Part shown: positions 19,080-30,278 of the stretch, piece after piece | How the letters are laid out: every line of letters starts with the position of its first letter | Numbering within the stretch: position 1 is the stretch's first letter | NCBI RefSeq assembly: GCF_000400935.1 | Contig: NC_021280.1 | Location: 372,001-436,000, forward strand | Direction of reading: 5' to 3' | Source: Spiroplasma chrysopicola DF-1 | GTDB taxonomy: Bacteria > Bacillota_I > Bacilli_A > Mycoplasmatales > Mycoplasmataceae | Length of the DNA stretch: 64,000 nucleotides | The notes under the pieces: generated by a model | Databases searched by the model: none | The model's input: only the letters and a program-made list of their open reading frames with translations | Told to the model about the DNA's origin: nothing | Translations under genes and position numbers: made by a program

Positions 19080-20402
19080 ATGAAAAAACCAGAAATTAAT
19101 ATTATTGGTGCTGGGTTAGCTGGTACAGAAGCAGCTTATCAATTAGCAAAACGGGGATATTTTGTTAACTTATATGAAGTTAAAACAAAACAAAAAAATC
19201 CTGTTCAAAAACAAGATACTTTTGCCGAGTTAGTTTGTTCAAATTCCCTACGCAGTAACAGCATTACAACAGGGGTAGGGTTGTTGAAAGCGGAAATGGC
19301 GCAATTAGATTCTTTAATAATTAAAAATGCTTTAGCAAACCAAGTACCGGCTGGTGATGCTTTAGCGGTTGACCGTGACCAGTTTTCAAACGCCATCACA
19401 ACTTACTTACGTAATCACCCTAATATTAAAGTCATTGACGAAGAAGTAATTACCATTGATTTAACAAAAATAACAATTGTGGCAACGGGACCATTAACAA
19501 CCTCAAAAATGCAAACAGCTTTACAAGACTTAATTGGGGCGAATTATTTTTATTTCTTTGATGCTGCTGCCCCAATTGTTACTAAAGATAGTATAGATTT
19601 AACAAAAGTTTATTTTAAATCTCGTTATGATAAAGGGGATAGTGCAGATTATCTTAATTGTCCAATGACCAAAGAACAGTATGAGCATTGAGTCAATGAA
19701 CTTATTAACGCTGAAACTGTTGAACTTAAATCCTTTGAAAAAGAAATCTATTTTGAAGGTTGCATGCCAATTGAAGTAATGGCGAAACGTAGTATCCATG
19801 CCCCGTTATTTGGACCCTTAAAACCAGTTGGCTTAGGACAAAAAGAGGGTGAACGCCCTTATGCGGTTGTCCAATTACGCCAAGATAATGCCGTTGGAAC
19901 ATTATATAATCTTGTTGGCTTTCAAACCAACCTCAAGTTTCCGGAACAAAAACGAATTATTCAATTAATTCCTGGGTTAGAACAAGCTAATATTGTTCGC
20001 TATGGTGTAATTCATAAAAATAATTATATTAATACTCCATTATTATTAAATGAGCGCTTACAGTTAAGAAACCATCCTAATGTCTTTTTTGCCGGGCAAA
20101 TTACGGGGGTTGAAGGTTATGTTGAGTCTAGTGCCTGTGGAATTGTCACAGCTTTAAATGTAGTTAATTATTTAGAAAAACAACCAGCCGTTGTTTTTCC
20201 AAAAAAGACAATGATTGGTGCTTTGATTAATTATATTTTACATGCTGATCGCGATAACTTTCAGCCAATGAAAGCTAATTTTGGGATTATTCCCCCATTA
20301 ATTGACCAAAAGTTTACTTCAAAGTTAGAAAAATATCAAGCTTATGTTAAAAGAGCACAAGATTTTTTAACTGATTTTTTAGCAACAAATAAAATTAATT
20401 AA
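19080..20402 (+). CDS. trmFO: Methylenetetrahydrofolate-tRNA-(uracil-5-)-methyltransferase TrmFO
   Basis: A 440-residue FAD protein that makes ribothymidine at position 54 of tRNA using methylenetetrahydrofolate. The FAD-binding motif is G-A-G-L-A-G-T-E-A-A near the N-terminus. Family motifs C-S-N-S-L-R-S-N, F-E-G-C-M-P-I-E and F-A-G-Q-I-T-G-V-E-G-Y-V-E-S are present. It starts two bases after valS and has no clear RBS of its own except within valS, so it is probably co-expressed under the Val T-box. It shares folate chemistry with thyA and folA at 26674-28025. Confidence 0.95.
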
Positions 20403-20472
20403 GTTGAAAAAGCCCTTTTATTATTGGTAAAAAAATAATAAAATATATCCAAAAGTAAGGAGAAGAGAAAAA

Positions 20473-21891
20473 ATGAATTTAGAATTAAACGCCTTAATTA
20501 ATGGCGAGATGATTAATAATAATGAATGACTTGAAATTATTTCCCCAATTGATTTAAAACCATGTGGAAGAGTACCAGCATTAAAAGCAAACGAAATTAA
20601 TCGTGCTTTTACAGCTGCTCGTCAATCATTTGCAACATGAAAAAAAACAACCTTGTTTGAAAGAATTAAATTGTTAAAACATTGAAGCCAATTATTATTG
20701 GAACATAAAAATGAATTAGCAAAAATTATGGCTTATGAAGTTGGAAAGGGCATTAAAGATGCCGAAGTTGAAATTGAACGAAGCATTGAATACATTGACT
20801 ATACAATTGAAGAAGCAAAACGTGTTCATCCCGAAACATTAACTGGGGATGGGTGAAATATTAAAAATAAATTAGGAATATTTTCAAGAATTCCAAAAGG
20901 AGTTATTTTAGCAATTTCACCGTTTAATTATCCAGTCAACTTAAGTATTTCTAAAATTGCGCCAAGTTTAATAATGGGAAATACCGTTGTTTTTAAACCA
21001 GCAACAAATGGTAGTTTAACAGGCTTATTTTTGGCAAAATTATTTCACGCAGCAAAGTTTCCAGTTGGAGTAATTAATGTTGTGACTGGTCGTGGTCGTG
21101 ATATTGGTGATTTATTAATTACAAACCCAGAAATTGATTTAATTTCATTTACTGGTTCAGTTAATGTTGGAAATGAAATTAAACAAAAATGTAACGGGAA
21201 AGAATTAGTCTTAGAATTAGGGGGAAAAGATCCAGCCTTAGTTTTAGGGGATGCTAACTTAGCTAAAACAGTTAAAGAAATAATGGCTGGGGCCTTTTCA
21301 TACTCAGGGCAGCGTTGTACAGCAATTAAAAGGGTATTAGTCGTCGAAGAAGTTGCTGACGAATTAGTTAGCATGTTAAAAACAGAAGTTGAAAAATTAA
21401 CAGTTGGCTCACCGCTAGATAATGCCACAGTGATTCCAATTATTGACGAAAAATCAGCTGATTTTGTTCAAGAGTTAATTGATGATGCTTTAATACATCA
21501 AGCAAAATTAGTGACAGGTAATATTTGCCAAGGAAATTTGTTAGCCCCAACATTGCTTGACCATGTGACAACAGCGATGAAGTTAGCATGAGAAGAGCCT
21601 TTTGGCCCTGTTTTACCAGTTATTCGTTGTAAATCAGTTGCCGAAATGGTTAAAATTGCTAATGATTCTAATTTTGCCTTACAAGCAAGTATTTTTACAA
21701 ATAAGTTAGATCACGCCTTTTTAATCGCTGATCAATTAGAAACAGGAACGGTAAATATTAATAGTAAATCTCAACGTGGCCCAGACTCATTCCCATTTTT
21801 AGGAATTAAAGATTCAGGACAAGGAGTACAAGGAATTCGCGAAACTATTAATTCTGTAACACGCTTAAAAGGTTTAGTAATTAATTACTAA
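20473..21891 (+). CDS. gapN: NADP-dependent non-phosphorylating glyceraldehyde-3-phosphate dehydrogenase
   Basis: A 472-residue aldehyde dehydrogenase of the GapN type, which oxidises glyceraldehyde-3-phosphate directly to 3-phosphoglycerate and makes NADPH. Visible motifs are P-F-N-Y-P-V-N, F-T-G-S, the catalytic Glu in E-L-G-G-K-D-P-A and the catalytic Cys in S-G-Q-R-C-T-A-I-K-R. GapN rather than another ALDH is chosen by the Q-R-C-T-A-I-K-R context and its common presence in Mollicutes, where it is a likely NADPH source. Monocistronic, with AAGGAGAAG before ATG 20473 and a terminator after the stop. Confidence 0.9.
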
Positions 21892-21896
21892 ACAAG

Positions 21897-21926
21897 AAAA
21901 AACTGATTTATTATCAGTTTTTTTAT
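21897..21926 (+). terminator. Terminator of gapN
   Basis: AAAACTGAT (21899-21907) pairs with ATCAGTTTT (21913-21921), followed by T. Confidence 0.8.
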
Positions 21927-22020
21927 TTTTAAGTAAAAAGACTAAGATAATTTAGTTTTTCGGGAGAGGCTTTCTTTTTTAAATATTTATGATATATTAT
22001 ATTCATAAGTAGGTGAGAAT

Positions 22021-22350
22021 ATGGAACATAAAGATAGTAATATGACATTACGCGAAGAAAAAATTGAACAACGCTTAAATGAACTAATGCAAACAGTTAG
22101 TGATATTAATTTAGACATTAGTGATTTACAAGAAAGAGCTAGTTTAAAAAATAGTGCCGTCAAAGATGATTATGATAGCATTTCAGAAGAGGTTCAAGCT
22201 GTGGAAACAGAAATTTCCGAACTTGAATATAAGTTTACAATTTCAGAAATTTCATTGTACTTAATATTCTTAAACTTAAAACTATCATTTAATATCTTAA
22301 AAAATAAACTAGAAGTAACTAATTATTTAATTAAACTATTTTACGAATAA
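22021..22350 (+). CDS. Small coiled-coil protein with a hydrophobic C-terminus
   Basis: A 109-residue protein. Residues 8-70 are heptad-like and acidic (R-L-N-E-L-M-Q-T-V-S-D-I and V-Q-A-V-E-T-E-I-S-E-L-E), then a hydrophobic stretch of about 30 residues (I-S-L-Y-L-I-F-L-N-L) that may be amphipathic or membrane-associated. No homologue recognised. Start ATG 22021 has TAGGTGAG upstream. Contains no TGA codon. Monocistronic with its own terminator. Probably real given RBS and terminator, function unknown. Confidence 0.6.
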   Translation: MEHKDSNMTLREEKIEQRLNELMQTVSDINLDISDLQERASLKNSAVKDDYDSISEEVQAVETEISELEYKFTISEISLYLIFLNLKLSFNILKNKLEVTNYLIKLFYE

Positions 22351-22366
22351 TTAGTTTATTTTTTTT
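22317..22366 (+). terminator. Terminator overlapping the end of the coiled-coil gene
   Basis: AACTAATTATT (22317-22327) pairs with AATAATTAGTT (22346-22356), followed by TATTTTTTTT. The stem includes the last codons of the gene. Confidence 0.7.
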
Positions 22367-22394
22367 ATGGTAAAAGAAAGAAGGGGTTATTATT

Positions 22395-22835
22395 ATGGAT
22401 TTAAAAACAACAAAATTACTATTTTCGGATAATATTGAACATTTGTTAAGTGAGTTTCAACAAGCAAAGGGTTATATTATTTATTTTTTTCCAAAAGCAA
22501 ATACTAGTGCTTGTACCTTAGAAACAGTTGAATATAATAGGCTTTATGATCAATTTATGCAAGCAGGATATAGTGTAATTGGGGTTAGCCGCGATGTACC
22601 AAAAAAACAACAACAATTTAAATTATCAAATAATATCAAATTTCCATTAGTATGTGATGTTGATTCACAATTATGTAATACTTTTAATGTTTTAAAACAA
22701 AAGAAAATGTTTAATAATACTTTTATGGGAATTGAACGTAGTACTTTTATGCTTGATAATGATTTTAATATTCTACATGAATGACGAAATGTTAAAGCGG
22801 TTGAGCATATCAGCGATGTTCTAAAATTAATTTAA
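22395..22835 (+). CDS. bcp: Peroxiredoxin of the Bcp/PrxQ type
   Basis: A 146-residue thiol peroxidase that reduces peroxides. The peroxidatic Cys40 lies in F-F-P-K-A-N-T-S-A-C-T-L-E, the usual Y-F-Y-P-K-x2-T-x-G-C-T-x-E position, followed by V-I-G-V-S-R-D. The Pro-Lys and Thr of the active site are kept, while the Gly before Cys is Ala. No CxxxxC resolving Cys is seen at the Bcp position; Cys near residues 88 and 95 might serve. RBS AGAAAGAAGGGG precedes ATG 22395. A MATE gene follows after 37 bases. Confidence 0.82.
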
Positions 22836-22872
22836 ATCTATAATTATTAAAAATCAACCAATGGGAGTCTAA

Positions 22873-24441
22873 ATGAAAATACTATCACAAAATGAATTAA
22901 AATTACGCTATGAAAATCTATGAAAAGCAGTTTTCATCTATTCTTTACCAACAATTTTTGTTATGACAATTTCAGCATCTTATCCGCTAATTGATAAGTT
23001 AATTTCGTTGGCGTTTGTAACACAAAATGTCCTGGATTATCAACCATATCTTGAATGATATAAAAATAATATTAACGTCAATAATGGCATTTTATCGGAA
23101 CAAATTGCAAAAGAATTTGTTAATATTGCGACCCAAGTTTCTTCCCAAATCTATAACTTGTTATTTTCCTTTGCTGTTTTAACTGCTTTAGGAGCATCAA
23201 TTTCGTTTTCTTATCGCTATGGTCAAGTTAACCGCGAAGAGGCTAAAATTATTTCTGGTAATTCCATGACAATTACAGTTCTTTTTTCTCTTTTTGCTGG
23301 TCTTTTTGTTTTCACCTTAGTTTATCCAAAATGAGATAATATCATTATTTTTATCCAATTATCAAAAAAAGGGGCATGAATCATCCAAGATTTAACCTGA
23401 CGTTATATTTGACCAATGTTAATTGCTAGCCCATTAATGTTTATTAACTTTTTATTATTAACTTTATTAGGAGCCGATGGTAAAGGGAAATGAGCTGCTT
23501 TAATTACCGTCTTATCAATTCCTATCAATGCTGTTTTTGCAATTATTTTTGTTAAGGCAGGTCACTTATTATTAGAAGGGGCAATCTTAGGAACAATTGT
23601 TTCGTGAGCTATTTCGATTGCAATTAGTATGACTATTATATATAAAAACCATGATTCATATTTACGTTTTCGCTGACATGATCTTTACATTTTGAAAAAA
23701 AATAATCTTAAAAAAATCTTTCAGTTAGGATTACCATCGTTTTTAAATAACCTAGCAATTGCTTCAGTGGCAATTCTTTCGGCAACAATAATTGCTTATT
23801 TACCAGGTCAAGTTGAACAACGCAATCAATATGGTTCTTCAATGCTACAACTATATAATAGCGCTATTAGCCCCTGAATAATGTTATTTACTTCTGTTGC
23901 CTTAGGGATTAGTCAAGGTAGCAAGTCTTTAATCAGTTATAGTTATGGGGCCAAACAGTATCATAAGATTTATCAAATTTCATGACGAAGCTATATTTTA
24001 GTCACGGGGTGATTAGTTATAGTCTTTTTCATTTGTCTCTTGTTTGCTCCTAGTTTAATGCGTGTTTTTGCCTTTCCTCCCGAAAATGTGAGTGAGGTTC
24101 GTTGATGGGTTGTTTTGATGATGATGAGTTTTCCTTTAGCTGGAATTTCTTTTACCGCAACAACTTTATTCCAAGGGATTAATAAAACAAGATTAGCCAC
24201 TATTGTTTCATCGTTACGTGCAATTATTATCTTACCGATTCTAGTTATTATTGGCTATTTTATTGCGCATGCTTTTGATGATGGAACAACTTATAGTAAC
24301 TGATATTATTTTTTAGTAATTGGTTTAAATGATTTAATTTCAGGGGTAATTGTTGGGATTATTTTAGCTGTTTTTTTATCGAAACGTAAGAATTCGTTTT
24401 TAAAAAAACCGCCCGCACAAACTGAACCAGCCTTAATTTAA
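22873..24441 (+). CDS. MATE-family efflux transporter (second copy)
   Basis: A 522-residue, about 12-span membrane protein paralogous to the one at 376-1974: both open with x-L-R-Y-E-x-L/P-W-K and have the late T-L-F-Q-G-I-N loop. TGA is used for most Trp. ATG 22873 follows GGGAG. Known MATE proteins exchange cations for toxic organic compounds; the substrate is not predictable. The position behind a peroxiredoxin gene with a short gap suggests possible co-transcription, perhaps in a stress context, which is inference only. Confidence 0.85.
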
Positions 24442-24514
24442 AGCGTTTTTACAACCTATGACTTGGGAATTTAGTATAATATTATATACTGTGCCTATAA
24501 TAAAAGCAAGAAAA

Positions 24515-24545
24515 TTTAGAAATTTTTTGATTTTTGTAGTATAAT
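24515..24545 (+). promoter_or_regulatory. Promoter of the N/Q/P-rich protein gene
   Basis: TATAAT at 24540-24545 within GTAGTATAATATTA; a similar TTAGTATAATATTA occurs about 70 bases upstream (TATAAT near 24475). The -35 (TTTAGA, 24515) is weak. The duplicated -10 context may give two start sites. Confidence 0.5.
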
Positions 24546-24584
24546 ATTAATGTACGGGTAAAAATTAATACAGGGGGTTAAACT

Positions 24585-26024
24585 ATGAATAATCAAAGCA
24601 AAGGTAGCGGAAATGTTAGTGAATCAAAACCAGGGCCATTAATTAATAATAAGTTAGTTGATAATGTAAAGATGGCAAATAATAAACCAATTGGCCAAAA
24701 TAATTCACAAACATTTGCAAATAGAGCAAATGCAAGTACAGGGATAAAAACAAATCAAGGGATTAATAGTAACGGACCACAACCAGGATCAAACCAAGTA
24801 AATGGTGCTGGAAAACCAATGAGACCTAGTGATCCAGTTAAAACGACAGTTGAGAATAAGCCTGTAAATCAAAGACAGACAACAGGTCAAACGGTACAGA
24901 CAACAGGTCAACCAAAAGCACCAGGTCAAAATAGTAACAATGATTTAATTAATCAATTGGTGCAAGAAAATCAAATGCTAAAAAATCAACAACAAAATAA
25001 TGTTGTTCCTGGTTTTAATAATGGTTATTTAACACCACTATCTAATCCAGCGCAATACCCAGCCCCAAGAATGCCAATTATGGGCGATCCATATAATCAA
25101 TTTATGGGTCAACAATTATTTTCACAATATGCACAACAAGGTCGTGTTCCTGGTTTTAATCAAATGGGGATGGGTGGTCCTGAGCAATCAATTCACTATA
25201 ACAAACCAATTTATCAAGCTATTGTTTATCAACCTTATGTTTTACCAGCCATTAATAATGGTCAACAAAATAATATGCATGGTATGAACATGTATGATGT
25301 TAATCCTCAAAATTTAGCATTTAATCCGATAAACCTTGCTTATGGTCAACAACAAAATAATCCATATTATTTAAATGTTCAACCAACTAACCAATTCCAA
25401 CCTGGTCCAGGATATCAACAGTATCCACAACAAAATTATTACCAACCAAACCAACCAGGTGTGATTGGTCAAAATCCAATCAATATAGACCGTAATTCAC
25501 AATCGTTTGGTTTAGAAAACCAAGGAAATAAATTTGATAACTATAATGATAGTTTAGGAGCAGATAATCATTTTGCAATTATGAATCCAGAATTATCAAG
25601 CAAAGAAGATTATATTGATCAATGAAACGATGTTAATGAGATGGATAATGAATTTATTAATGATGAAAATCAATATTATTCAGATAATTATGAAAATGAT
25701 GATAATTACCCAGTTAATTACAATGATGGTTATGATCAAGATTTAAATTACGATAATTATGATAATTTAAGTCCAGAAAACAATGCATTATTAACTAAAA
25801 AAGAATTACGAGCCAATGCAAAAGCAAAAAAAGTATGAGAAAGAGAACAAAAACGTGCCAATAAGAAGAAATTACCTTTATGAGCTAAAATTATAATTAG
25901 TTTATTAGTAATCTTAGTAGTTGCAGTCGGAGTCTTAACAATTGTTTACTTCAATGTTCCGGCGTTCCAAGAAATTGTAAATGGGTGATTTGGAATTACT
26001 AAAACCTTTAACCCATGATTCTAA
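24585..26024 (+). CDS. Asn/Gln/Pro-rich, C-terminally membrane-anchored protein
   Basis: A 479-residue protein with a very long disordered part. Residues 1-330 are dominated by N, Q, P, G and Y, with repeated Q-Q-N-N and Y-Q-P/Y-Q-Q-Y motifs. Residues 330-410 are very acidic and Asn/Tyr-rich (N-Y-D-N-Y-D-N). Then comes a basic stretch (K-K-E-L-R-A-N-A-K-A-K-K) and one membrane span near 438-462 before the end (N-P-W-F). The basic side before the span puts the large part in the cytoplasm. Composition resembles proline/glutamine-rich cytoskeletal proteins of mycoplasma tip organelles, but no homology can be shown. GGGGG at 24572 is its RBS. Confidence 0.8.
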
Positions 26025-26050
26025 AGATATTAGCAATAATATCTTTTTTT
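26023..26050 (+). terminator. Terminator of the N/Q/P-rich protein gene
   Basis: AAAGATATTA (26023-26032), loop GCAA, TAATATCTTT (26037-26046) and further T. Confidence 0.8.
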
Positions 26051-26063
26051 ATTATTTTAAGTA

Positions 26064-26094
26064 ATAAAAAAACTAGACAGGAGTATGTCTAGTT
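26064..26094 (-). terminator. Terminator of the minus-strand gene
   Basis: AACTAGACA (26071-26079) and TGTCTAGTT (26086-26094), with the T tail on the minus strand (26064-26070). Confidence 0.7.
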
Positions 26095-26186
26095 CATAAC
26101 TATTATTATAATTAATTTTATTTTTTAAAGGGTTTAAAAATATGAAAAATTTATATTAATTTTAGGGTTTAGTTGTTGTATTTTTT

Positions 26187-26537
26187 TTAATTTATTGATT
26201 TTACTGGTGGTAGTTGTACTACTTTAATTAAGAAAAATCATAAAACAAAGCCTAAAATTACTAATAATGGACTTGTTAAAAAATTATTTTGTTGTTGAGA
26301 ACTAATTTTTTTAGCAATTGGGGCCAAAAATATTTCTTGTTCATTTTTTTCAATTACAACTGTTTCATTATTATTGATAATCGCATTATTTTCATTAATT
26401 TCATTAATAATAATAAAGGCTTGCTCATAATCATTATTATTAAAAATATTTCATAAAACTTGTGAAGTTGATTTTGGGGTAAACAGACCAAAAGATAGTT
26501 TAATTTTATATAAAATCTGTAAAAACTTTTTTTTCAT
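26187..26537 (-). CDS. Small protein with C-terminal membrane span
   Basis: A 116-residue frame with two TGA-coded Trp, which hide it under the standard code. The start at 26537 has AGGGGTGAG eight bases upstream and the gene has its own terminator. Residues 1-85 are basic, then Asn-rich (N-I-F-N-N-N-D-Y, E-N-N-A-I-I-N-N-N-E). A membrane span (L-L-V-I-L-G-F-V-L-W-F-F-L-I) near 90-105 is followed by ten residues. It faces the N/Q/P-rich protein and shares its layout of Asn-rich cytoplasmic part plus C-terminal anchor. Function unknown. Confidence 0.65.
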
Positions 26538-26673
26538 TGTTCTCACCCCTTTAATACCCTAATATTAACATAAAAAAGATAAAAATAGCAATAGTTTTTT
26601 AATCATTTTAAGTGATTTTATTTACCAAATAGGGTAATATTGAATAGTAAATTAACATTAAGAGGAGAGTATT

Positions 26674-27543
26674 ATGAAACAATATTTGAAAATGGTTGAA
26701 TTTGTTTTAGCAAATGGCCAAGAAAAAGCAGATCGGACTGCAACAGGAACAATTTCATATTTTGGATATCAGATGCGTTTTAACTTAAAAGAGGGGTTTC
26801 CGTTATTGACAACAAAGAAAATTCACTTTAAGTCAGTAGTCCACGAATTATTATGGTTTATTGCGGGAGATACAAACATTAAATATTTAGTTGATAATGA
26901 TGTTCGAATTTGAAATGAATGACCATATGAAAAATTTAAAAAATCACAAGAATATAATAATGAAACATTAGCCGAATTTGTTGAAAAAATTAAAACTGAT
27001 GGCGAATTTGCTAAACGCCATGGTGATTTAGGGCCAGTTTATGGTAAACAATGACGTAATTTTAATGGGGTTGATCAATTAGCCCAATTAATTGAAAATA
27101 TTAAAAGTAATCCGTTTTCTCGTCGCCATATCATTAGTGCATGGAATCCAGCGGAAATTAACAAGATGGCTTTACCACCATGTCATACATTAATGCAATT
27201 TTATGTTTCAGAAGATAAGAAACTAAGTTGTCAATTATATCAACGTAGCGCTGATGTTTTTTTAGGGGTGCCATTTAATATTGCTAGCTATGCTTTATTA
27301 ACTTATTTAATTGCCCAAGTAACAGGGTTAGAACCTGGTGATTTTGTTCACAGTATTGGGGATTGCCATATTTATCAAAACCATTTATCACAAGTAAATG
27401 AACAACTTACGCGAACACCACGCACATTACCAACATTAAAATTAAATCAGAACATTAATTCGTTATTTGATTTTAAATATGAGGATATTACTTTAGAAAA
27501 CTATGATCCAGCCCCTTTAATTAAAGGAGCTGTCGCAGTCTAA
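26674..27543 (+). CDS. thyA: Thymidylate synthase
   Basis: A 289-residue ThyA that methylates dUMP to dTMP with methylenetetrahydrofolate. The catalytic Cys is in [11 protein letters not shown]; the dUMP-binding [10 protein letters not shown] and the folate-binding [13 protein letters not shown] are intact. Length is full for the shorter, non-E. coli-insert form. Start ATG 26674 has AAGAGGAGAG. Its stop overlaps the start of folA by one base (TAATG), giving coupled production of thyA and the reductase that recycles its dihydrofolate. Confidence 0.97.
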
Positions 27544-28025
27544 TGATAAAATTACTATGAGCAATGGATGAAAATCATTTAATTGGGGCGGATAATAAAT
27601 TACCTTGACATTTAAAAGAAGAATTAGCCCATTTTAAAGCAACAACCTTGGGAAAAACAATTTTGTTTGGGCGTAAAACTTATGAGGGGATTGGTAAAAA
27701 ATTACCTAATCGTAAAATTGTTTTATTAACCCATCAAAAAGATTATAAAATTGATGACGTTGATGTTGAAGTTATTAATAATTTTGATAATATTATAGAG
27801 AAATATAGTAAAAATCCAACAAATGAAATTTTAATTTGTGGGGGCAAAAAAGTCTATGAGGATTTTTTACCCTATGCAGATATGTTAATTATCTCAGAAA
27901 TTAAAGGACAATATGCTGGAGATACCTATTTTCCTGGCTTTGATATAACGGCTTTTCAACAAATAAGTGAAGTTGTTAAACCCGGTTTTATTATAAAAGA
28001 ATATATTAGGAAGGAAGAAAATTAG
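27543..28025 (+). CDS. folA: Dihydrofolate reductase
   Basis: A 160-residue DHFR regenerating tetrahydrofolate used by ThyA. N-terminal M-I-K-L-L-W-A-M-D-E-N-H-L-I-G, then N-K-L-P-W-H-L-K-E-E-L with the catalytic acidic residue, and I-L-F-G-R-K-T-Y-E with the NADPH site; C-G-G-K-K-V-Y near residue 100 is the second NADPH motif. Trp codons are TGA. The start codon overlaps the thyA stop. The next gene, plsC, starts directly after its stop. Confidence 0.95.
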
Positions 28026-28814
28026 ATGATTAATGGCTGAAAAGTCTTTCTATCTTTGCCACGCTTTTTAAGAACTTTAACAAAATCAAAAAGTATGGCT
28101 AAAAAAGTAAAGCGAGACCCCAATTTAGTAACAGAAGAATATCGCTATCATTGATTACAAAAAAAATGTCGTTATTTTTTATGACTTTTTGATATTAAAT
28201 TAATTGTTCACAATCGTGATAATTGAATTGATAAAGGATGTTTAATGGTTGCAAACCACCAATCGAACATTGATCCAGGAATTTTATTTAGTTTAAATGA
28301 TTTTAGTAAAACAGCTCCATGTGCTTTTATTGCGAAATTGGAATTACAAAATGATAAAATTTTTAAACGATTTTTATCATTAATTGATGTTTTATTCTTA
28401 GATCGTAAAAATCCTCGTCAAGCATTAGAAGTAATGCAAGAGGCAAATGAGTTAATTCGAATTCCCCGCACAATGGTGATTTTTCCAGAAGGAACTCGTA
28501 GCCATTCCGAAGAAATCGGGGAATTTCAAGCTGGGAGTTTTAAAATTGCCCAAAAAGCCCATGTCCCAATTATTCCAGTATCAATCGTAAATTCATATCG
28601 TGTTTTAAATAAAAAAGCAAAGAAAAAAGGACGTAAATATGTTCATATTGTTTTTCATAAACCAATTAAACCAGATACGTTTATGACAAAACCAACTGAT
28701 CTAATTGCCAATAATGTTAAACAAATCATTCAAAAAGGCCTTGATCAATTTGGCAATGTTGATGATAAAAAAGCATACCATGAATATAAAAAAGAATTAA
28801 AGAAAAAAAGTTAG
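28026..28814 (+). CDS. plsC: 1-acyl-sn-glycerol-3-phosphate acyltransferase
   Basis: A 262-residue PlsC family protein that converts lysophosphatidic acid to phosphatidic acid at the membrane. The acyltransferase motif I is N-H-Q-S-N-I-D (NHx4D) and motif III is F-P-E-G-T-R-S. Motif IV is V-P-I-I-P-V-S. The N-terminus is basic with one hydrophobic region, the C-terminus is Lys-rich (K-K-E-L-K-K-K-S). It begins immediately after the folA stop, within the thyA-folA-plsC-deoA unit. Confidence 0.92.
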
Positions 28815-28824
28815 GATAGATAAT

Positions 28825-30135
28825 ATGGATATTTTAAATTTCATTGAAAAAAAGAAAAATGGTCAAGAATTAACAAAAGAAGAAATTCATTATTTAATTT
28901 CTGAATATACAAATGGGATTATTCCCGACTATCAAATGGCGGCTTTTTTGATGGCGGTTTATTTTCAATCAATGTCAGCCAAAGAAATCTTTTATTTAAC
29001 TGAGGCAATGGTTAATTCAGGGGAAACATATGACTTATCACAAATCCCTGGTTTTAAAGTGGATAAACATTCTTCTGGGGGTGTTGGTGATAAAGTTTCA
29101 TTAATTTATGGACCTCTTGTAGCTTCATTTGGCTTAAAAGTTGCGAAAATTTCTGGTCGTGGTTTTGGTCATACTGGAGGCACAATTGATAAATTAGAAA
29201 GTTTTCCAGGATTTAAAACTAATTTTACTTTCGATGAGTTTGTTAAAATCATTGAAAAAACTAATATGTCAATTATTTCTCAATCACAAGAAATTGTTCC
29301 TGCTGATAAAAAAATTTATCAATTACGGGATGTAACAGGAACTTCTGATTCATTGCCATTAATTGCTTCAAGTGTAATGTGTAAAAAAATTGCCACAGGA
29401 AGTGATGGGATTGTTTTAGATGTTAAAAGTGGTAGTGGGGCTTTATTAAAAAGTAATTCAGAAGCTCGTGAATTAGCTCAGATTATGATTGAATTAGGTT
29501 TGGATTTTAATAAAAAAGTTGCAGTTATTATTACCAATATGTCCCAACCATTAGGACATACGATTGGTAATTTAATTGAAATTTTTGAGGTTTTAGAAGT
29601 ACTACAAGGACGAGGGCCACAAGATTTAATTTATATTAGTTGTAAAGTAGCAGCTTTAAGTCTTTGCCAAGGGGGGATTTTTGATAATCTAGATGAAGCC
29701 TTTGCTGCTTGTGAAACGCGTTTAAAAACCCCAGAGCCATTAAATTATTTTAAAGCTTTTATTAAAGAACAAGGGGGAGATTTATCAATTATTGAAAATA
29801 TAACCACAATTGAAAATTTATTAAAAGTAAGTAATGTAATTGAAATTAAAGCAAAACAAGATGGTTATTTAGAAATCTTTAATACTAGTGAACTTGGGTT
29901 CTTAGCTTCGCGTTTAGGAGCTGGGCGTAGCGAAATGACCGATGAAATTGATCATGGAGCAGGAATTTATTTAAATAAAAAACATGGTGATGTCGTTAAA
30001 AAAGATGAAGTTATTATGACATTATACACGAATCGTTACCCAACCCAAGTAATTTATGAATGACCAGATAAAATTTATCGGATTGTTGAAAAAGCTCCAA
30101 AAGAACAAGAACTAATTTATGACATTATTCAATAA
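28825..30135 (+). CDS. deoA: Pyrimidine-nucleoside (thymidine) phosphorylase
   Basis: A 436-residue phosphorylase splitting thymidine or uridine into base and sugar phosphate. The signature K-V-D-K-H-S-S-G-G-V-G-D-K-V-S-L is intact near residue 80; the glycine-rich K-S-G-S-G-A-L phosphate region and the C-terminal G-A-G-R loop are present. Whether it prefers thymidine (DeoA) or both pyrimidines (Pdp) cannot be read. It follows plsC by ten bases. Together with thyA and the later deoxynucleoside kinase it forms the nucleotide supply of a parasite without de novo synthesis. Confidence 0.93.
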
Positions 30136-30150
30136 TTAATAACAGACTTT

Positions 30151-30184
30151 GAGTATATCAAATAAAATGATATACTCTTTTTTG
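30151..30184 (+). terminator. Terminator of thyA-folA-plsC-deoA
   Basis: GAGTATATCA (30151-30160) with TGATATACTC (30168-30177), then T6. Confidence 0.85.
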
Positions 30185-30278
30185 GCAGTTATTATTTTTA
30201 ATCAAAATATTTCATTATTGCAAAAATATCGTTATTATTTAATTAAAGAGATTATTAACTAAGAAAGGAAAATTGGCA

